This document shows positions 1 to 11,160 of a stretch of DNA of 64,000 nt, one piece after another. How positions within the stretch are numbered: position 1 is the first letter of the stretch; each line of letters starts with the position of its first letter. Below the pieces are notes generated by a model. That model had not been told where the DNA came from. It searched no databases and saw only the letters and a program-made list of their open reading frames with translations. Made by a program: the position numbers and the translations under genes. Source of the DNA: Puccinia triticina (lineage: Eukaryota > Basidiomycota > Pucciniomycetes > Pucciniales > Pucciniaceae); the NCBI RefSeq assembly GCF_026914185.1, contig NC_070563.1, positions 7,874,382 through 7,938,381 on the forward strand. The letters are read 5' to 3'.

Positions 1-844
1 CCCTCGATACTCTGTCCACTCCCAAGGCGAACTCACTCCAATCCGATCTACAATACCACCAAGCCATCCATCCCGCCGAGGAACAACCAGAAGAAACTCG
101 GCCAAGAGCTCGCTTCCTCAGATGATGTGTTCGTACCCCAGCCCTCAATCCAAACCATGAACAAATCCACTCTGACTCACCCAAACCACACACACACCAA
201 CACAGCTTGTCCGAATTTCTCTCGCTCTTCACCCCTCCCTCGGAACCGAATCGGCAATCGATCCTCATCTACAACAACCATCTCGATTCCTCAATCCAAC
301 CCCAGGATCAGTCCAACCACTCCAGTCAGCCTACCTCGCCCATCCGAACCACCACCTCCACTCCTTTATCATCCTCATCATCCTCATCTCCCCCGCCATC
401 CTCATCGTGCAAACCGATTCATAATCATTCCAACAAGCCCACCGCTCAACCTAATCACCCCCAACCTACCGACCATCCCGAGCACAGCCAGCCTCAGTTC
501 GGCTTGGCCGTCGCCCCTAATCATCTCAGCTCGATTGTCTGTCAGTAGTACCTCTGTCTTCCTCTCTTCTGCTCATCATGGCTGATATGCTTCTCTCCTT
601 ACTCCAAACAGCCTCCCCTATCTCGAGATGTCATAACCCCCTTCCCCGCCATGCTGAATTGGATGCTTTGGCCTGCCGTCTAGCCAAGCCATTCAAATCA
701 TTCGCACTCGATCAGGATCATCTCCCCTCGAATGGCGAAGACGAGGAACGAGCCATGGAGCAGACTCAATCCGATCATCCCTTGTCTGCTTTGATGCCTG
801 CTTTGACTTTGGAACATTCTGTCTCTTCGCTCAATGATCCGTAA
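1..844 (+). CDS. 3' part of an unrecognised Ser/Pro/His-rich protein gene (partial)
   Basis: The gene enters from the left edge, so its N-terminus is missing. Coding-like sequence runs in frame 3 (3-122 up to a TGA, then 126-548) and is rich in Ser, Pro, His and Asn, with a poly-Ser tract near 370-400. A different frame (578-844) gives a compact acidic C-terminus ending in TAA at 842-844. A GTAGTA donor near 545 and an ACAG acceptor near 612 would join the two; another intron or a sequence change is needed around 100-126. No catalytic motif or domain was recognised. The low-complexity composition suggests a disordered regulatory protein, but that is inference. Exon limits are tentative. Confidence 0.4.
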
Positions 845-2276
845 TTGACTGATTGTGTTGCTCGAAACCACCAACCTCAATCACCCTTGAACTACTACAT
901 ACTATACATACATACTCGCTGCTTTCCTTCCTTGTAATACTCCCCCTTCCGCTTAAGCACGCAATCGCTCTAACAAGCACAGACTGTCTCCTTCGTTGTT
1001 TATAATATCCACCCGCACTTATACATATATTTATATACACGACTATCTTTCACGTGACAGTTACGCATATTAACAGTTCGAAACATATATATCGGCGTAT
1101 GTAGGATGTCTAGTAGCTCTCAACTCACCTATCGTCTGTATCCGGCCCTTTCATCCCGTCTACCTTGGCGTTCTTTCTCCTCTCTTTTAATCAATATTTT
1201 TATTCATTTAAATTGCCTCTCACTGCATCCTTTTCCTTTTCTTTTCTCAACAAGAGACTTGTCTTACAAAGAAATTAATATGTTTCATGCAGCATGATTC
1301 AGTATCCAGCCTACCTGCCTATGGGAGTCAGAGAAATATGGTAGCACCTTGTGTAAAACAACAGCCAATCAAATGAAAATGGATCCAATTGGCGTCCTAT
1401 GTGTTATTTATCAAACTCCAGACATTTTGGGCAGACTTGGATCTGTATCAGGTGCACCGTAGGAATTTGATAGCTCCTATCACTACAAGAAAAAGTCAAG
1501 CAAGTGCCACCAGTTAACATGTGAGAGCTCTAAGGAATCTGGTGATGGAACTTCAGCCTTTGTCATAGTTTGCCTTTGACCAAGCTTCAATGCACAGTCA
1601 CTGTGCATGATGCACAGTGACGCTGCCAAAAAAACTGATGTCTGGTTGAGTGGAGCTAGAATGGAAGTTACACAGGAGAATGCCTCATGTCAACTGCTGT
1701 CACTTGCCTGACCCTTTCTTGGAGTGTATGGATCTTCACATATTAACAAACCAAACTTTTGAGCTGTAGGGCACTTCCCAAAAATTCTTGTTTTGATAGA
1801 CCAGTCAAATTTTAATAAAAATAAAAATTATGCCTCCAAATTTGTACGCCTGTCCCCCCCCCCCCCCCCCCCTGTATTCAACCACTATGAAAAAAAATCA
1901 AGCAATTGCTGTCAGTTGACATGCGCAATCCAGGGTGAGACTTTAAGTTCATCCATGTTCATTCCATGATATATCATGGAGTAGCTCAGCATCAAAAGAA
2001 GATAGTGAGTATGGTTTAAGACTGTAGCTCAGTGTTGGACTTGGCGCACAGTCTTTGCATCTGCCTAGGGTCCCAAGCCATCTGCCTCAACAACTGCACA
2101 GTACTGGTGCTCATTGATCATCAGCAAGGGTGTTTACTCCTTGTTGACCAGCCTTGGGAAGGATTCCTCCCCATCAACAAGAATAAGTGCCCATGTCAAC
2201 TAGGAGGAATGCCTTGTGGCCAACAAGGGCATACTTGGGGCCCATTTTGACTGGGAGGGAGACCAGTCCACAACAT
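845..2276. other. intergenic sequence, no gene seen
   Basis: No supported coding region. It holds pyrimidine-rich and AT-rich stretches, a CACTACAAGAAAAA motif near 1483 that resembles transposon ends elsewhere in the window, and phrases similar to 11.1-11.8 kb, for example the 'lead-in' to the hairpin minisatellite at 2100-2280. It is probably old repeat debris. Confidence 0.4.
1854..1872 (+). repeat. poly-C homopolymer (C19)
   Basis: An uninterrupted run of 19 cytosines in non-coding DNA. Its exact length is likely to be unreliable in an assembly. Confidence 0.9.
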
Positions 2277-2940
2277 GATACAACAGTTGACTGGGAGTAA
2301 TCCCTCGCAGTTGACTCCTATACAACAACTTTGACCGGGAGGAATCCCTCCTGTTTGATAAAATTACTGGGAGGAGTCCCTCCCGGTCAACTTACACAGC
2401 AGTCGACTGGGAGGAGTCCCTCCCGGTCACCTGCCATAGACAGCAGTCGACTGGGAGGAGTCCCTCCCGGTCAACTGCCATATTGAGCAGTCAACTGGGA
2501 GGAGTCCCTCCCGTTTGACTGCCATATCAAGAAGTCGGCTGGGAGGAGTCCCTCCCGGTCAACTGCCATATTGAGCAGTCAACTGGGAGGAGTCCCTCCC
2601 ATTTGACTGCCATATCAAGCAGTCGACTGGGAGGAGTCCCTCCCGGTCGACTGCCATACACAGCAGTCCACCGGGAAGAGTCCCTCCCAGTTGATAAAAT
2701 TGCTGGGAGGAGTCCCTCCCGGTTGACTGCCATACACAGCAGTCCACCGGGAAGAGTCCCTCCCAGTCAATAACATTACTGGGAGGAGTCCCTCACGGTC
2801 AACTGCCATACACAGCAGTCGACTGGGAGGAGTCCCTCCCGGTGGACTGCTGTGTATGGCAGTCGACCAGGAGGGACTCCTCCCAGTAATGTTATTGACC
2901 GGGAGGGACTCCTCCCGGTGGACTGCTGTTTATGGCAGTC
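2277..2940. repeat. minisatellite of ~44 bp units, each with a hairpin core
   Basis: About a dozen degenerate units with the core GGGAGGAGTCCCTCCC, separated by GTCAACTGCCATA...AGCAGTC-like spacers. The core can fold on itself (GGGAGG/CCTCCC). From about 2835 the units switch to the opposite orientation, so the array ends in a large inverted repeat. The same unit in the opposite orientation forms a shorter array at 10911-11150. Reading frames through it are repetitive and are not taken as genes. Confidence 0.85.
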
Positions 2941-2945
2941 AACGG

Positions 2946-3475
2946 TGTGGAACTTCTACGCAGGGCGTGATCTGAGCTTGGAAGGGAATATAGCAAAAAC
3001 CAGGAAGGTTTGGGCTAAAGGTACTTGAAGGGCTGCCTTCCTAAATAAGCTCTGGAAGAATTTTACACTAACAATTTTAGTGTGGCGCAATCTACTGAAT
3101 TATTCTATTATCTAGCTTTTTCAGAACCTAAGAACCAGGTTTTGTGCGTGATAAGAGAGATGTTATAATTTGATGTGATCAAGTTTGTTATCAAAAGTAA
3201 GTTATGTTTATAATTATCAAGTTCTAAATTTAAGATCTAATGTTATAATACTATAATGATGTGATGGATGCGGAAGTAATTTCTTAATATTACTATTTAT
3301 GCAGGCATTATTATACTATAGTGATGTGATGAATGCAGAAGTAATCTCTCAATATTACTATTTAGTGCAAGCATGGGGAAAAAGAAAACAGGAAGGGGCA
3401 AGGAAGGCCTCCTTTTATAGATGAAAACTTGTCTGAGAGTGTTTTTTGTGATGTAAAATAATGTATGTAGTGTGA
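2946..3475. other. AT-rich gap with a ~65 bp tandem duplication at 3251-3375
   Basis: No gene seen. Two ~65 bp copies (starting near 3251 and 3316) share TGATGTGATG.ATGC.GAAGTAAT and AATATTACTATTTA. The segment ends at the target-site duplication of the Mutator-like element. Confidence 0.55.
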
Positions 3476-3484
3476 AATAAAATA

Positions 3485-3666
3485 GGGGGTTTATAATTAA
3501 TTGACTCCCATAAATTCGAGTTCTGACTCCAAATGTCGCGGACGTCCGGGGGACCGCCGCAAGACGTCCCCTGCGGGTCAACCAGACCTCAATTTGACCC
3601 GGCCGACTTTTGGGAGTCGGAACTCAAATTCCTCCCGAAAGTTTGGGAGTCGGAAATTTATTTCCA
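3485..3666 (+). repeat. left terminal inverted repeat of the MULE-OTU element
   Basis: Matches the reverse complement of 10298-10477 almost base for base, including the GC-rich stretch around 3535-3600. Confidence 0.93.
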
Positions 3667-3945
3667 CATATTATTTTTCATTATTTCCTCATGTCCCGCG
3701 GGGGAGTCGGGCCCCCAATTCCCCGTCCTTGCCCGGGAGTCGACCCCCAAAAATCACCCCCGTGGGAATTGAGATACATATCCCTCCTCGACTCCCACTC
3801 CTAGGCAACACCAGGCCTTCCGACTCCCACCGCGACCGCCAACGACCCCGTCCAAACGCTCTCCAACCGCCGAACCCGATCCAATCGATCGATCCAGCTT
3901 CCCGTAGCCCGCATCCACGCTCTGCCGAACGTCCAAACCGCCGAG

Positions 3946-6900
3946 ATGTCCCAGAACGCCCTCCCTCTCACCCAGATTGCTTCCCCCGCGCGATCGGACG
4001 ATGCTGTCGATCCTGAGATCCTCAAGTTGACCCAGGAGATGATTCAAGCCCAAAAAAAAGAAGAAAAAGAAGATGAAAAAGAAGATGAAGATGATGACGA
4101 TGAAAGTATTGAAAGACCCGAGAAAAATCCCAACGAGATCTACAACGACCTCAAGGCCGAAATTATGTTAGATTCCTGCTTAAGTTTTCTAGATTCCTCA
4201 ACTGATCATTGTATGTTAGAAGACAATAAATCTGAAAATGTAGAAAAAACACCAAAAATTCAAGAAAAACCGAAAAAAAACAAAAGAAATGAAGAAAACT
4301 CACCAAAAAAAACCGAAAACTTAGCTGAAAACTCCCCAGAAACCACTCGTGAGAAATCTAAGAGGAGAGCGGCCAGACAATTTGAGAATGATGGTGATGA
4401 ATATGAATCAGAAGAAGACGACGACGACGCTGAGAACCCTGCCGCCAAATATGTCGCCAATTTTGATCCTGAGGTCTTTGACGTGGATCCTGACTCTGGA
4501 AATCCGCTATACGAGTTCCCTGTCCCGCCCGCCGGCGAATACACTACGCATGAAGAGATTCACGCCGCGTTAAGGGATTTTGCGCTCCGTCACGGGTACG
4601 CCATTGCCACTAGGAGGAGTGTTGCGGGAAAAAGCAGGACCTGGAAGTGTGATAGGTAAGTACATGTTCTTTTTCTCCCATTTGGGGGTCATAATCCCGC
4701 TTGAAAAACCCCGACTCCCATTTATTGTTATCCGACTCCCATATTGTTATTCCTGACTCCCATTTTTTGATTTCCAACTCCCAAAATCTCCGCCGCCCCA
4801 ATGTATTATTCCTCATTTTGTCCGACTCCGATTTTCATTTCCCCGACTCCCATGTTTTAATTCCCGACTCCCAAATTTTAAATCCCGACTCCCATTTCGA
4901 ATTTGTTTTACTGATACATAATTTTTGCCTTTGGCATCCAGGGGCAGGGATCCCAACCAAAACCGGCGCCCAGGCGAAGAAAAAGCAAACACAGCATCAA
5001 CAAGATTGATCAACTGTCCCTCCTCCGCCGCCGCCTACTTTCAAAAAAAGAAGAATGTCTGGAAATTCACAATCAAAAATCCAGCCCACAATCACCCTCC
5101 ATCCTTGTATGCCGCCGCCCACACAACAAATCGAAAGCTCACTCCGTCCCTCTACGAAGAAATGAAGCAACTAGGTGATGCCGGCTTAAAACCTGCGGCG
5201 ATCCTCAAGGCAATGAAGAAGACTCACCCAGATGAACAAATTCTAGCTACCATCAGTACGATCTATTCAATTGGAATCCCTTCAAGGTCTCAGCCCGGTT
5301 AGCCATCTCAACAAGACCTTACTGAACACTGATTTCACCACCGCCACCAAAGTCAACAATGAAGGAACTCTCCAAGCATTATTCTTTTGTCACGCTCGAT
5401 CGGTCAAGTTGCTCACCGCCTACCCCCACATCATCCTCCTTGACTGCACGTACAAGACAAATAAATACCGAATGCCTTTACTTCACATCTCTGGAATCAC
5501 CGGCGCCAACAAAACTTTCAGTGTTGCCTTCTGTTTCATGGCGGAAGAAACTAAGCCTTTCTACGACTGGGCCCTCGATTCCTTGCTCACGGTTTTCAGA
5601 TCACACAATATTCCTCTTCCGGCCGTTGTTATCACCAATCGTGAACAGGCCCTCATGAATTCTCTAGCCACCACTTTCCCCGACGCTAATCGAATGCTCT
5701 GTGTTTGGCATATCCAGAAGAACCTCCTCGCCAAAGCTTCAAAATACATCAAGAATCAAGAGCAAGAGAAGGAAATGCTTGGATATTGGGCGAATTTGGT
5801 CAAGTTACAAACTCAGGCCGATTTCAGGTCCTCCTTTGCGCGATTTTCAACGAAATACGGCCCTGCCTTCGAGAAATACGTCACCAAAACTTGGCTGCCG
5901 GTTGCGGAGCATTATTCCAATGCTTGGACTCGAAATCTCCCCCATTTCAACAATCGCACAACCTCTCGAATGGAATCAGCACACGCTTTCATCAAGTCCC
6001 ATCTTCTTGGCCCCCAGCACAGCTTCACCTCCGTCATCACGCTTATTAGCAACGCCCTCGAGTCTCAGTACCACGAAATCACGGCCAAATTCCACCAGCA
6101 GAAGATTACTAGTCTGCGCTATCTTGGTAAGATCTTTTGTGATTGCCGCGGTGTTATCACGAATTATGCGCTGCGCAAGGCCTACAACAACCTCGTGGAA
6201 GCCAAAGAATTGGATGAGGACCAGCATTGCCGCGGGGACTACCACAGACATATGGGGATTCCATGTAAGCACCAGCTCGCCGAAGTCGTCGCGGCCGGGG
6301 ACTTGATCAGTCCAGGGATGTTTCATGCCCAATGGCATATCAAGGTGAGCCGGCTGAATTTTTTTTGATTATTGATTTCCCTGTATTTTTTCCAATATGG
6401 GGGGGGGATTTTTATTTGGGAGACGGAATTGAATTTTGGAAGTCGGGAAATAATTTCTGGGAGTCGGGAATTAAATTTTGGGAGTCGGACAAATAGAACT
6501 GGGAGTCGGAGTATTACGGTGACTGATCACGTTTTCCTTTCCCTCTCCTCTCCTCACAGAGCATGCGCCCCGTCCACAAACACCAAAAAGACGAAGCCCT
6601 TTCCACCATTGACCAAATCAAACAGAAACTCCTCGCCATGACCCCTGCGCAGCTCGACATACAATTGGCCGCCATCAACCGCCTTCTAGAGGGCACAGGG
6701 ACCGTGATTGACGTCAAGCTGCCAACCGAAGCCCAGAAGACCCGTGGAAGACCCAAAGGACCGCCTAATAAATCGAAATCTACTCGCCGGGAGCCGTCAG
6801 AATTCGAACACGTCGAAAAAAAGCGCAAGAATGAACAAAAAGAAACTCAGAAGACGAAGAAAGTGAAATTTGACGCCGCTGAGAAGAAAAAATTTGAACA

Positions 6901-9403
6901 GAAGAAACAAGAAGATCAAGAAAAGAAGAATGAAGACCAGAAACCCAAGAGAGGACGCCCGCCCACGAAAAAATCCGTTTCAGAGGTCAAAAAACCGGTT
7001 AAAGAAGAACCAGCAAAGAAGAGACTCCTCCCAGCGCGCAAAGGAAGATCAGCCCCGCCGAAAGAGCCTGATTCAACCCCCCCTCCGCCTGAAAAAGCTC
7101 TAGACAAGCCAGCGCGGCCCCCTCCGACAAAAAAAGCTCTAGAAAAGCCAGCCCCGCAAAGAAATGGCGCCCAATCCGAAAAAATCAACTCCCTCCTTCT
7201 CCATCTCCTCTGCCACCAGACGCTCCCATTCCTGAAAATGAACCCCCTGAAGACAATTCTCTCATTCGCTCCCTCCCCTTCATCATTCAGGATAGCGTCT
7301 CCAAGGTCTTGGACGTCGATGCAGATGGACATTGTGGATTCCGAGCAGTGGCCTGGGCTTTGGGACGCGGACAGGACGATGTGGTGCTCCATTGGTGTGA
7401 CAATGCCAAAAGCACATTGCAGAGGTATTGAGACAGCATAGATACAGCTATCATTCATTATAAGAGGAGGAAGTTATATATAATACAAGCAGTGTATGTG
7501 TTGATGGGAGGAATGGATTCATTACAGATACAGACAGATGGATGAGGGATAGTGTTAGCACGGACGGAACGGCAGACTAGGATCATGTAGGATGGACGGC
7601 GTGATCAGGGATGGAATGGAGGACCATGACTAGGTAGGATGGCAGGGAGGTGGAAGGATGTTATCAATAGAAGAGGTGGAAGGTATTGGGAGCACATGTC
7701 TCAACCAGGAATGGAAGGGAGGATGGTGTGGTGTATCAAGTAAGGCAGTGTTGTAAGGGTATATTATCTTTATAAGGGTGGTATATTACTTTATAAGGGT
7801 CTAGGATTCAGTATGATGGGATATGGATGTAAGTATTAATTAGGGAGGAGGAAGAAGGAAGGATGGAGCAAGGTGGGAGGAGAGGCTTTGACCCCCAATA
7901 TTCTGGATGGAAGAAGGCAACAGCTGGACATGCAGGCATATGGTAGGTTACGGAAGGTTGTTTGGGTCACCTAGCAACACATGATATCATGCAGTGCAGC
8001 ATATGCAGGCAGATAAGGTGTTCAAGGAGCCTGCCTGCAGAATCAATTACATCATTCTTTGGCAGGCAGTGCAACACATGCATATATTGCTGTGCAACTG
8101 ATATCCCCTCCTGCAGAATCCATTACCTAATTGTTTGGCAGGCAGTGCAACACATGCATATCTTGCTGTGCAACTGATATCCCCTGCAGAAAATAGCCCT
8201 CACAAGGAGTTCCCCTGGAGCTAAATTCCCTCACCCTTCAATATATAAGGAGGCCTCTTTCCCCCCCTCATCAGATCTTTTCCCCATCAGCCTACAAAGG
8301 TTTGGTCACAGTGGTTAGTTTAGTTACAGTGGTAGTTTAGTGGTATTTTAGTGGTAGTGGTAGTGGTAGTGGTAGTGTTAAGTTTGAGTCAGTAGTAGTA
8401 GTAGTAGTCAGGAGCTCTAGTAGTAATTAAAGTGCCTTATCAAGAGATTGTTAAGGAAGAGATTATTACCAACTTCATCAACAACAATTACAACAAGTAG
8501 TAGTAGTGTAGTAGCAACCAGGAGCTCTAGTATTGATTAAAGTGCCTTATCAAGAGATTGCTTAAGGAAGAGATCATTACCAACCTTCTCATCAACAACC
8601 CAACATCAACAACAATTGTATTTTACATAATTGATCCCACTGGATTACATTATCCCTCCAGCATCAGAAGTTGTAACAGATCTGCAAGAATAGTGATTTG
8701 AGGAATCTAGGTCTGATAGAGATTACTAGACAAAAGTAAGATCTATCTTGGAATCAGCCACATCTTTATAAATATTGATTACAAGACTCTTAGTTATTTG
8801 CATAGTACCATTAGAGGGGCAGGTCTTTCAAACCACCCGTAAGTTGTAATAGCCTTTCAACCTATTAGCAATTTATTTCCCCCTCAGAGGATATTTTCAC
8901 CAAATAAACATTTAGTGTCCCACAAGAGTCCCTACAACGATTACAAGTGGATCCGTGACAAATTGATTGACGAAATCAACAACCACCGCGAATGGTATGT
9001 CGAGCAACAAATCTTCCACAATATCGACTCTTTCTTGGACCGACTGAGCGCAACACCAGGCTTTGTGGGTAGGAGTAAGTGGATGTCTATGCCAACAACG
9101 GGTGAAGTCATGGCCAATGCCTTCCAGCGGCCAATTTTTTTCTTCTCCAAAAACTGGTCTCAGACTTTCCTCCCATATTTCTGCCCCCCCAACCAAAATC
9201 CCCCCATCTTCCTTGGTCTTGTCAAAGATCACTTTGTTCCCCTAGTCCTCAAAGTTCCTTTCTTATTCCCTGCTCCCCAGCTTCTTCGCAAGGATTGGGT
9301 TTCCAAGGCTTCTCCTGAAGCTCTCCCTTGGGAGAAAAGATTCTCTGAATGTTTCAAATGTACATCTGGGAGGAAGCTCTTGACTCAAGCAACCCATTAC
9401 TAG
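3946..9403 (+). pseudogene. MULE transposase / OTU-domain polyprotein, broken
   Basis: ATG at 3946 opens an acidic, Lys/Glu-rich N-terminus, then a FAR1-type region (about 4540-4655, intron to ~4940, then to ~5110 with NHPPS). The transposase core (5271-6368) shows LLDCTYKTNKY (first Asp), VITNREQALMN where an Asp is expected, CVWHI, TSRMESAHAF (Glu) and a SWIM-like C-x-C...MGIPCKH. A Lys-rich linker (6563-7150) leads to an OTU domain: DADGHCGFRAV holds the catalytic Cys, and after the inserted LTR YKWIRDKLIDEI...DHFVPLVL supplies the His. There are frameshifts near 5260 and 7130-7160. Removing 7380-8940 rejoins RGQDD to YKWIR in frame. OTU proteases cleave ubiquitin-like modifiers; their role in transposons is unknown. 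Confidence 0.85.
7380..8936 (+). mobile_element. solo LTR inserted in the OTU domain of the MULE
   Basis: The 1,557 bp insert begins TGTGGTGC and ends CCCTACA, flanked by ACGA (7376-7379 and 8937-8940). It has LTR architecture: a U3 with no coding capacity, a TATA-like ATATATAAGG near 8240, and an AAATAAA poly(A)-like signal near 8902. It contains GTAGTGGTAGTG microsatellite at 8340-8400. Excision with one ACGA exactly restores the OTU frame. No internal retrotransposon domain is present, so this is a recombined solo LTR. Its TG...CA ends and 4 bp duplication match the LTRs at 12207-13087 and 48101-49283, but its sequence differs from them. Confidence 0.85.
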
Positions 9404-9559
9404 TTGTATTTTCTTTTCTCTTTCTTAGTTTAGCATTATTAGTTTATCATTTTTATTTTGTGTTGTCTTGTTTTTTCCCATCAATACATTTATTTTCCTT
9501 TTCATTCAATTCAAGTTTCAAAATTGGGCCAATTTATTCCATGTCTAACATAACATGAA

Positions 9560-10260
9560 AGACATATGTGAGGTATTACACATCAGGGAAATCCTGTGTA
9601 GCCGGGAGCGGATTAGGCGGATTTCCTACTAAGGCAATTGTCGTAGTTTTCTTCCTCTGCGCTGTCCTACGCCGTTAGGAATTTTGTTTCGGTCTGTGTC
9701 GGTAATTGTAGATAAGAGGGCAAAGAATCTTTTGAGCGGCCTCCGATTTTTTTTATCTCTTCTTGATCAGAAGATATAGAGGGTTAAAGTGAGGATAAGT
9801 AGTAGGAAATTCGCCAAATCCGCCCCCCCCGCAAAACAGGGTCTCCCTGAGGTGTGCTAATGCCGTGAGGCTCACCAAATGCTCTAGAGAGTGTATTTAC
9901 GTGGCAGAAAAATTTTGGGGGCATTTGGATCACCGTATCTCAGGATATGGCGCATTGCGGTAGTAGGAAATCCGCCAAATCCGCCCCCCCGCAAAACAGG
10001 GTCTCCCTGAGGTGTGCTAATGCCGTGAGGCTCACCAAATGCTCTAGAGAGTGTATTTATGTGGCAGAAAAAATCTGCAGGCTTCTGGAGCACCGTAGCT
10101 CAGGATTTGGTGGTTTGCCTTAGTAGGAAATCCGCAAAATCCACCCCACACTCATATGAGGTGTTGCTGATGTGTAATCCCGCCGTGAAGCTCACAATAT
10201 GCTCAAAGGTGTTTCCCCAGATGGCTGTAAAATTTTGGGGGCATTTGGATGCCCCATTGA
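9560..10260 (+). repeat. subterminal ~160 bp tandem repeats of the MULE right side
   Basis: Three units starting at 9801, 9962 and 10122 (AGTAGGAAAT.CGCCAAATCCG...), with a further diverged piece before 9800. The same units, in both orientations, make up the arms of the foldback element at 14640-15260 and 21090-21540, which ties that element to this transposon family. Confidence 0.85.
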
Positions 10261-10297
10261 GGATTTATTGAATTTATTTGATTTGATGGGAATATTT

Positions 10298-10477
10298 TGG
10301 AAATAAATTTCCGACTCCCAAACTTTCGGGAGGAATTCGAGTTCCGACTCCCAAAAGTCGGCCGGGTCAAATTGAGGTCTGGTTGACCCGCAGGGGACGT
10401 CTTGCGGCGGTCCCCCGGACGTCCGCGACATTTGGGAGTCGGAACTTGAATTTATGGGAGTCGATTAATTAACCCCC
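10298..10477 (-). repeat. right terminal inverted repeat of the MULE-OTU element
   Basis: Inverted partner of 3485-3666, ending AACCCCC and followed by the AATAAAATA duplication. Confidence 0.93.
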
Positions 10478-10486
10478 AATAAAATA

Positions 10487-10910
10487 TCAGAGTGTGAAAA
10501 AGAAATTAATATAGTGTGAAAAGGAATTAATCTAGTGTGAAAAAGGAATTAATATAATGTGAAATAAAATGACTATTTTGGGAAAAATGATCACGTCTAA
10601 GATGAGATTTACCAACATGTGAATGCAAATATTTGAGGGGAAGTATGTGTGAAAACAAAACAGGCTGAAGTGGCTGTGCGCCTAGTATGAGCTTGAATCT
10701 ACGCGTGAAACTAATGATTAACTGTGCTAACTTGTGGCGTGATTGATTCCTGCTGAGTGGACTTTCACAGGTTTTCTGGGTGATAAAAAAGACGTGAAAT
10801 CTGAGAGAAAAGATTTAATGTAAAGGATTTGTACTAAAGATATTTAATATGTAATTTGTAATGTACTATGATGTTTAAAACTATACTATTTTAACGCTGT
10901 TGATGGTTGA
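10487..10910. other. AT-rich gap, no gene seen
   Basis: Three or four short repeats of AGTGTGAAAA(A)GGAATTAAT near 10490-10560, followed by unremarkable AT-rich sequence. It continues the sequence interrupted by the MULE at 3476. Confidence 0.4.
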
Positions 10911-11150
10911 TTGATCTCACCACAACGGGGAGGGACTCTTCCCGGTAATGTTATCAACCAGGAGGGATTCCTCCCAGTTGACTGCTGTATATCGCAGCTG
11001 ACCAGGAGGGACTCCTCCCGGTGGACTGCTGTGTATGGCAGTCAACTGGGAACTCCTCCTGGTAATGTTATTGACCGGGAGGGATTCCTCCCAGTTGAAT
11101 CCATTGTATATAGCTTTTGACCGGGTGGGATTCCTCTTTTTCAACAAGGG
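10911..11150. repeat. second hairpin-minisatellite array (inverse of 2277-2940)
   Basis: Four to five units of GGGAGGGACTCCTCCCGGT with GACTGCTGTGTATGGCAGTC spacers, i.e. the reverse complement of the repeat at 2277-2940. With the MULE and its flanks removed, the two arrays would be arms of one older, larger inverted-repeat structure. Confidence 0.8.
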
Positions 11151-11160
11151 CACTTACTCT

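Larger units (their letters stand above)
3485..10477 (+). mobile_element. Mutator-like DNA transposon with transposase and OTU domain (MULE-OTU)
   Basis: Both ends are visible. Terminal inverted repeats of ~180 bp (3485-3666 and 10298-10477) are over 90% identical, begin GGGGGTT, and carry repeated GACTCCCA motifs and a GC-rich block. They are flanked by a perfect 9 bp duplication AATAAAATA (3476-3484 and 10478-10486), the size typical of Mutator-like elements. Inside is a + strand gene (3946-9403) encoding a FAR1-like DNA-binding region, a MULE transposase core, a SWIM-like zinc finger and an OTU cysteine-protease domain. The right side only carries ~160 bp subterminal repeats. The copy is inactive: it has frameshifts, a catalytic Asp to Asn change, and a 1.56 kb LTR inside the OTU region. 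Confidence 0.92.

Noticed and set aside
2527..2809. Several overlapping minus-strand open frames with repeated SSR/GGTPP-like peptides
   Set aside because: They are translations of the hairpin minisatellite.
2277..2940. Possible CRISPR array (repeats with hairpin cores and spacers)
   Set aside because: Eukaryotic context, spacers are themselves repetitive and near-identical, no cas genes, and the array inverts on itself.
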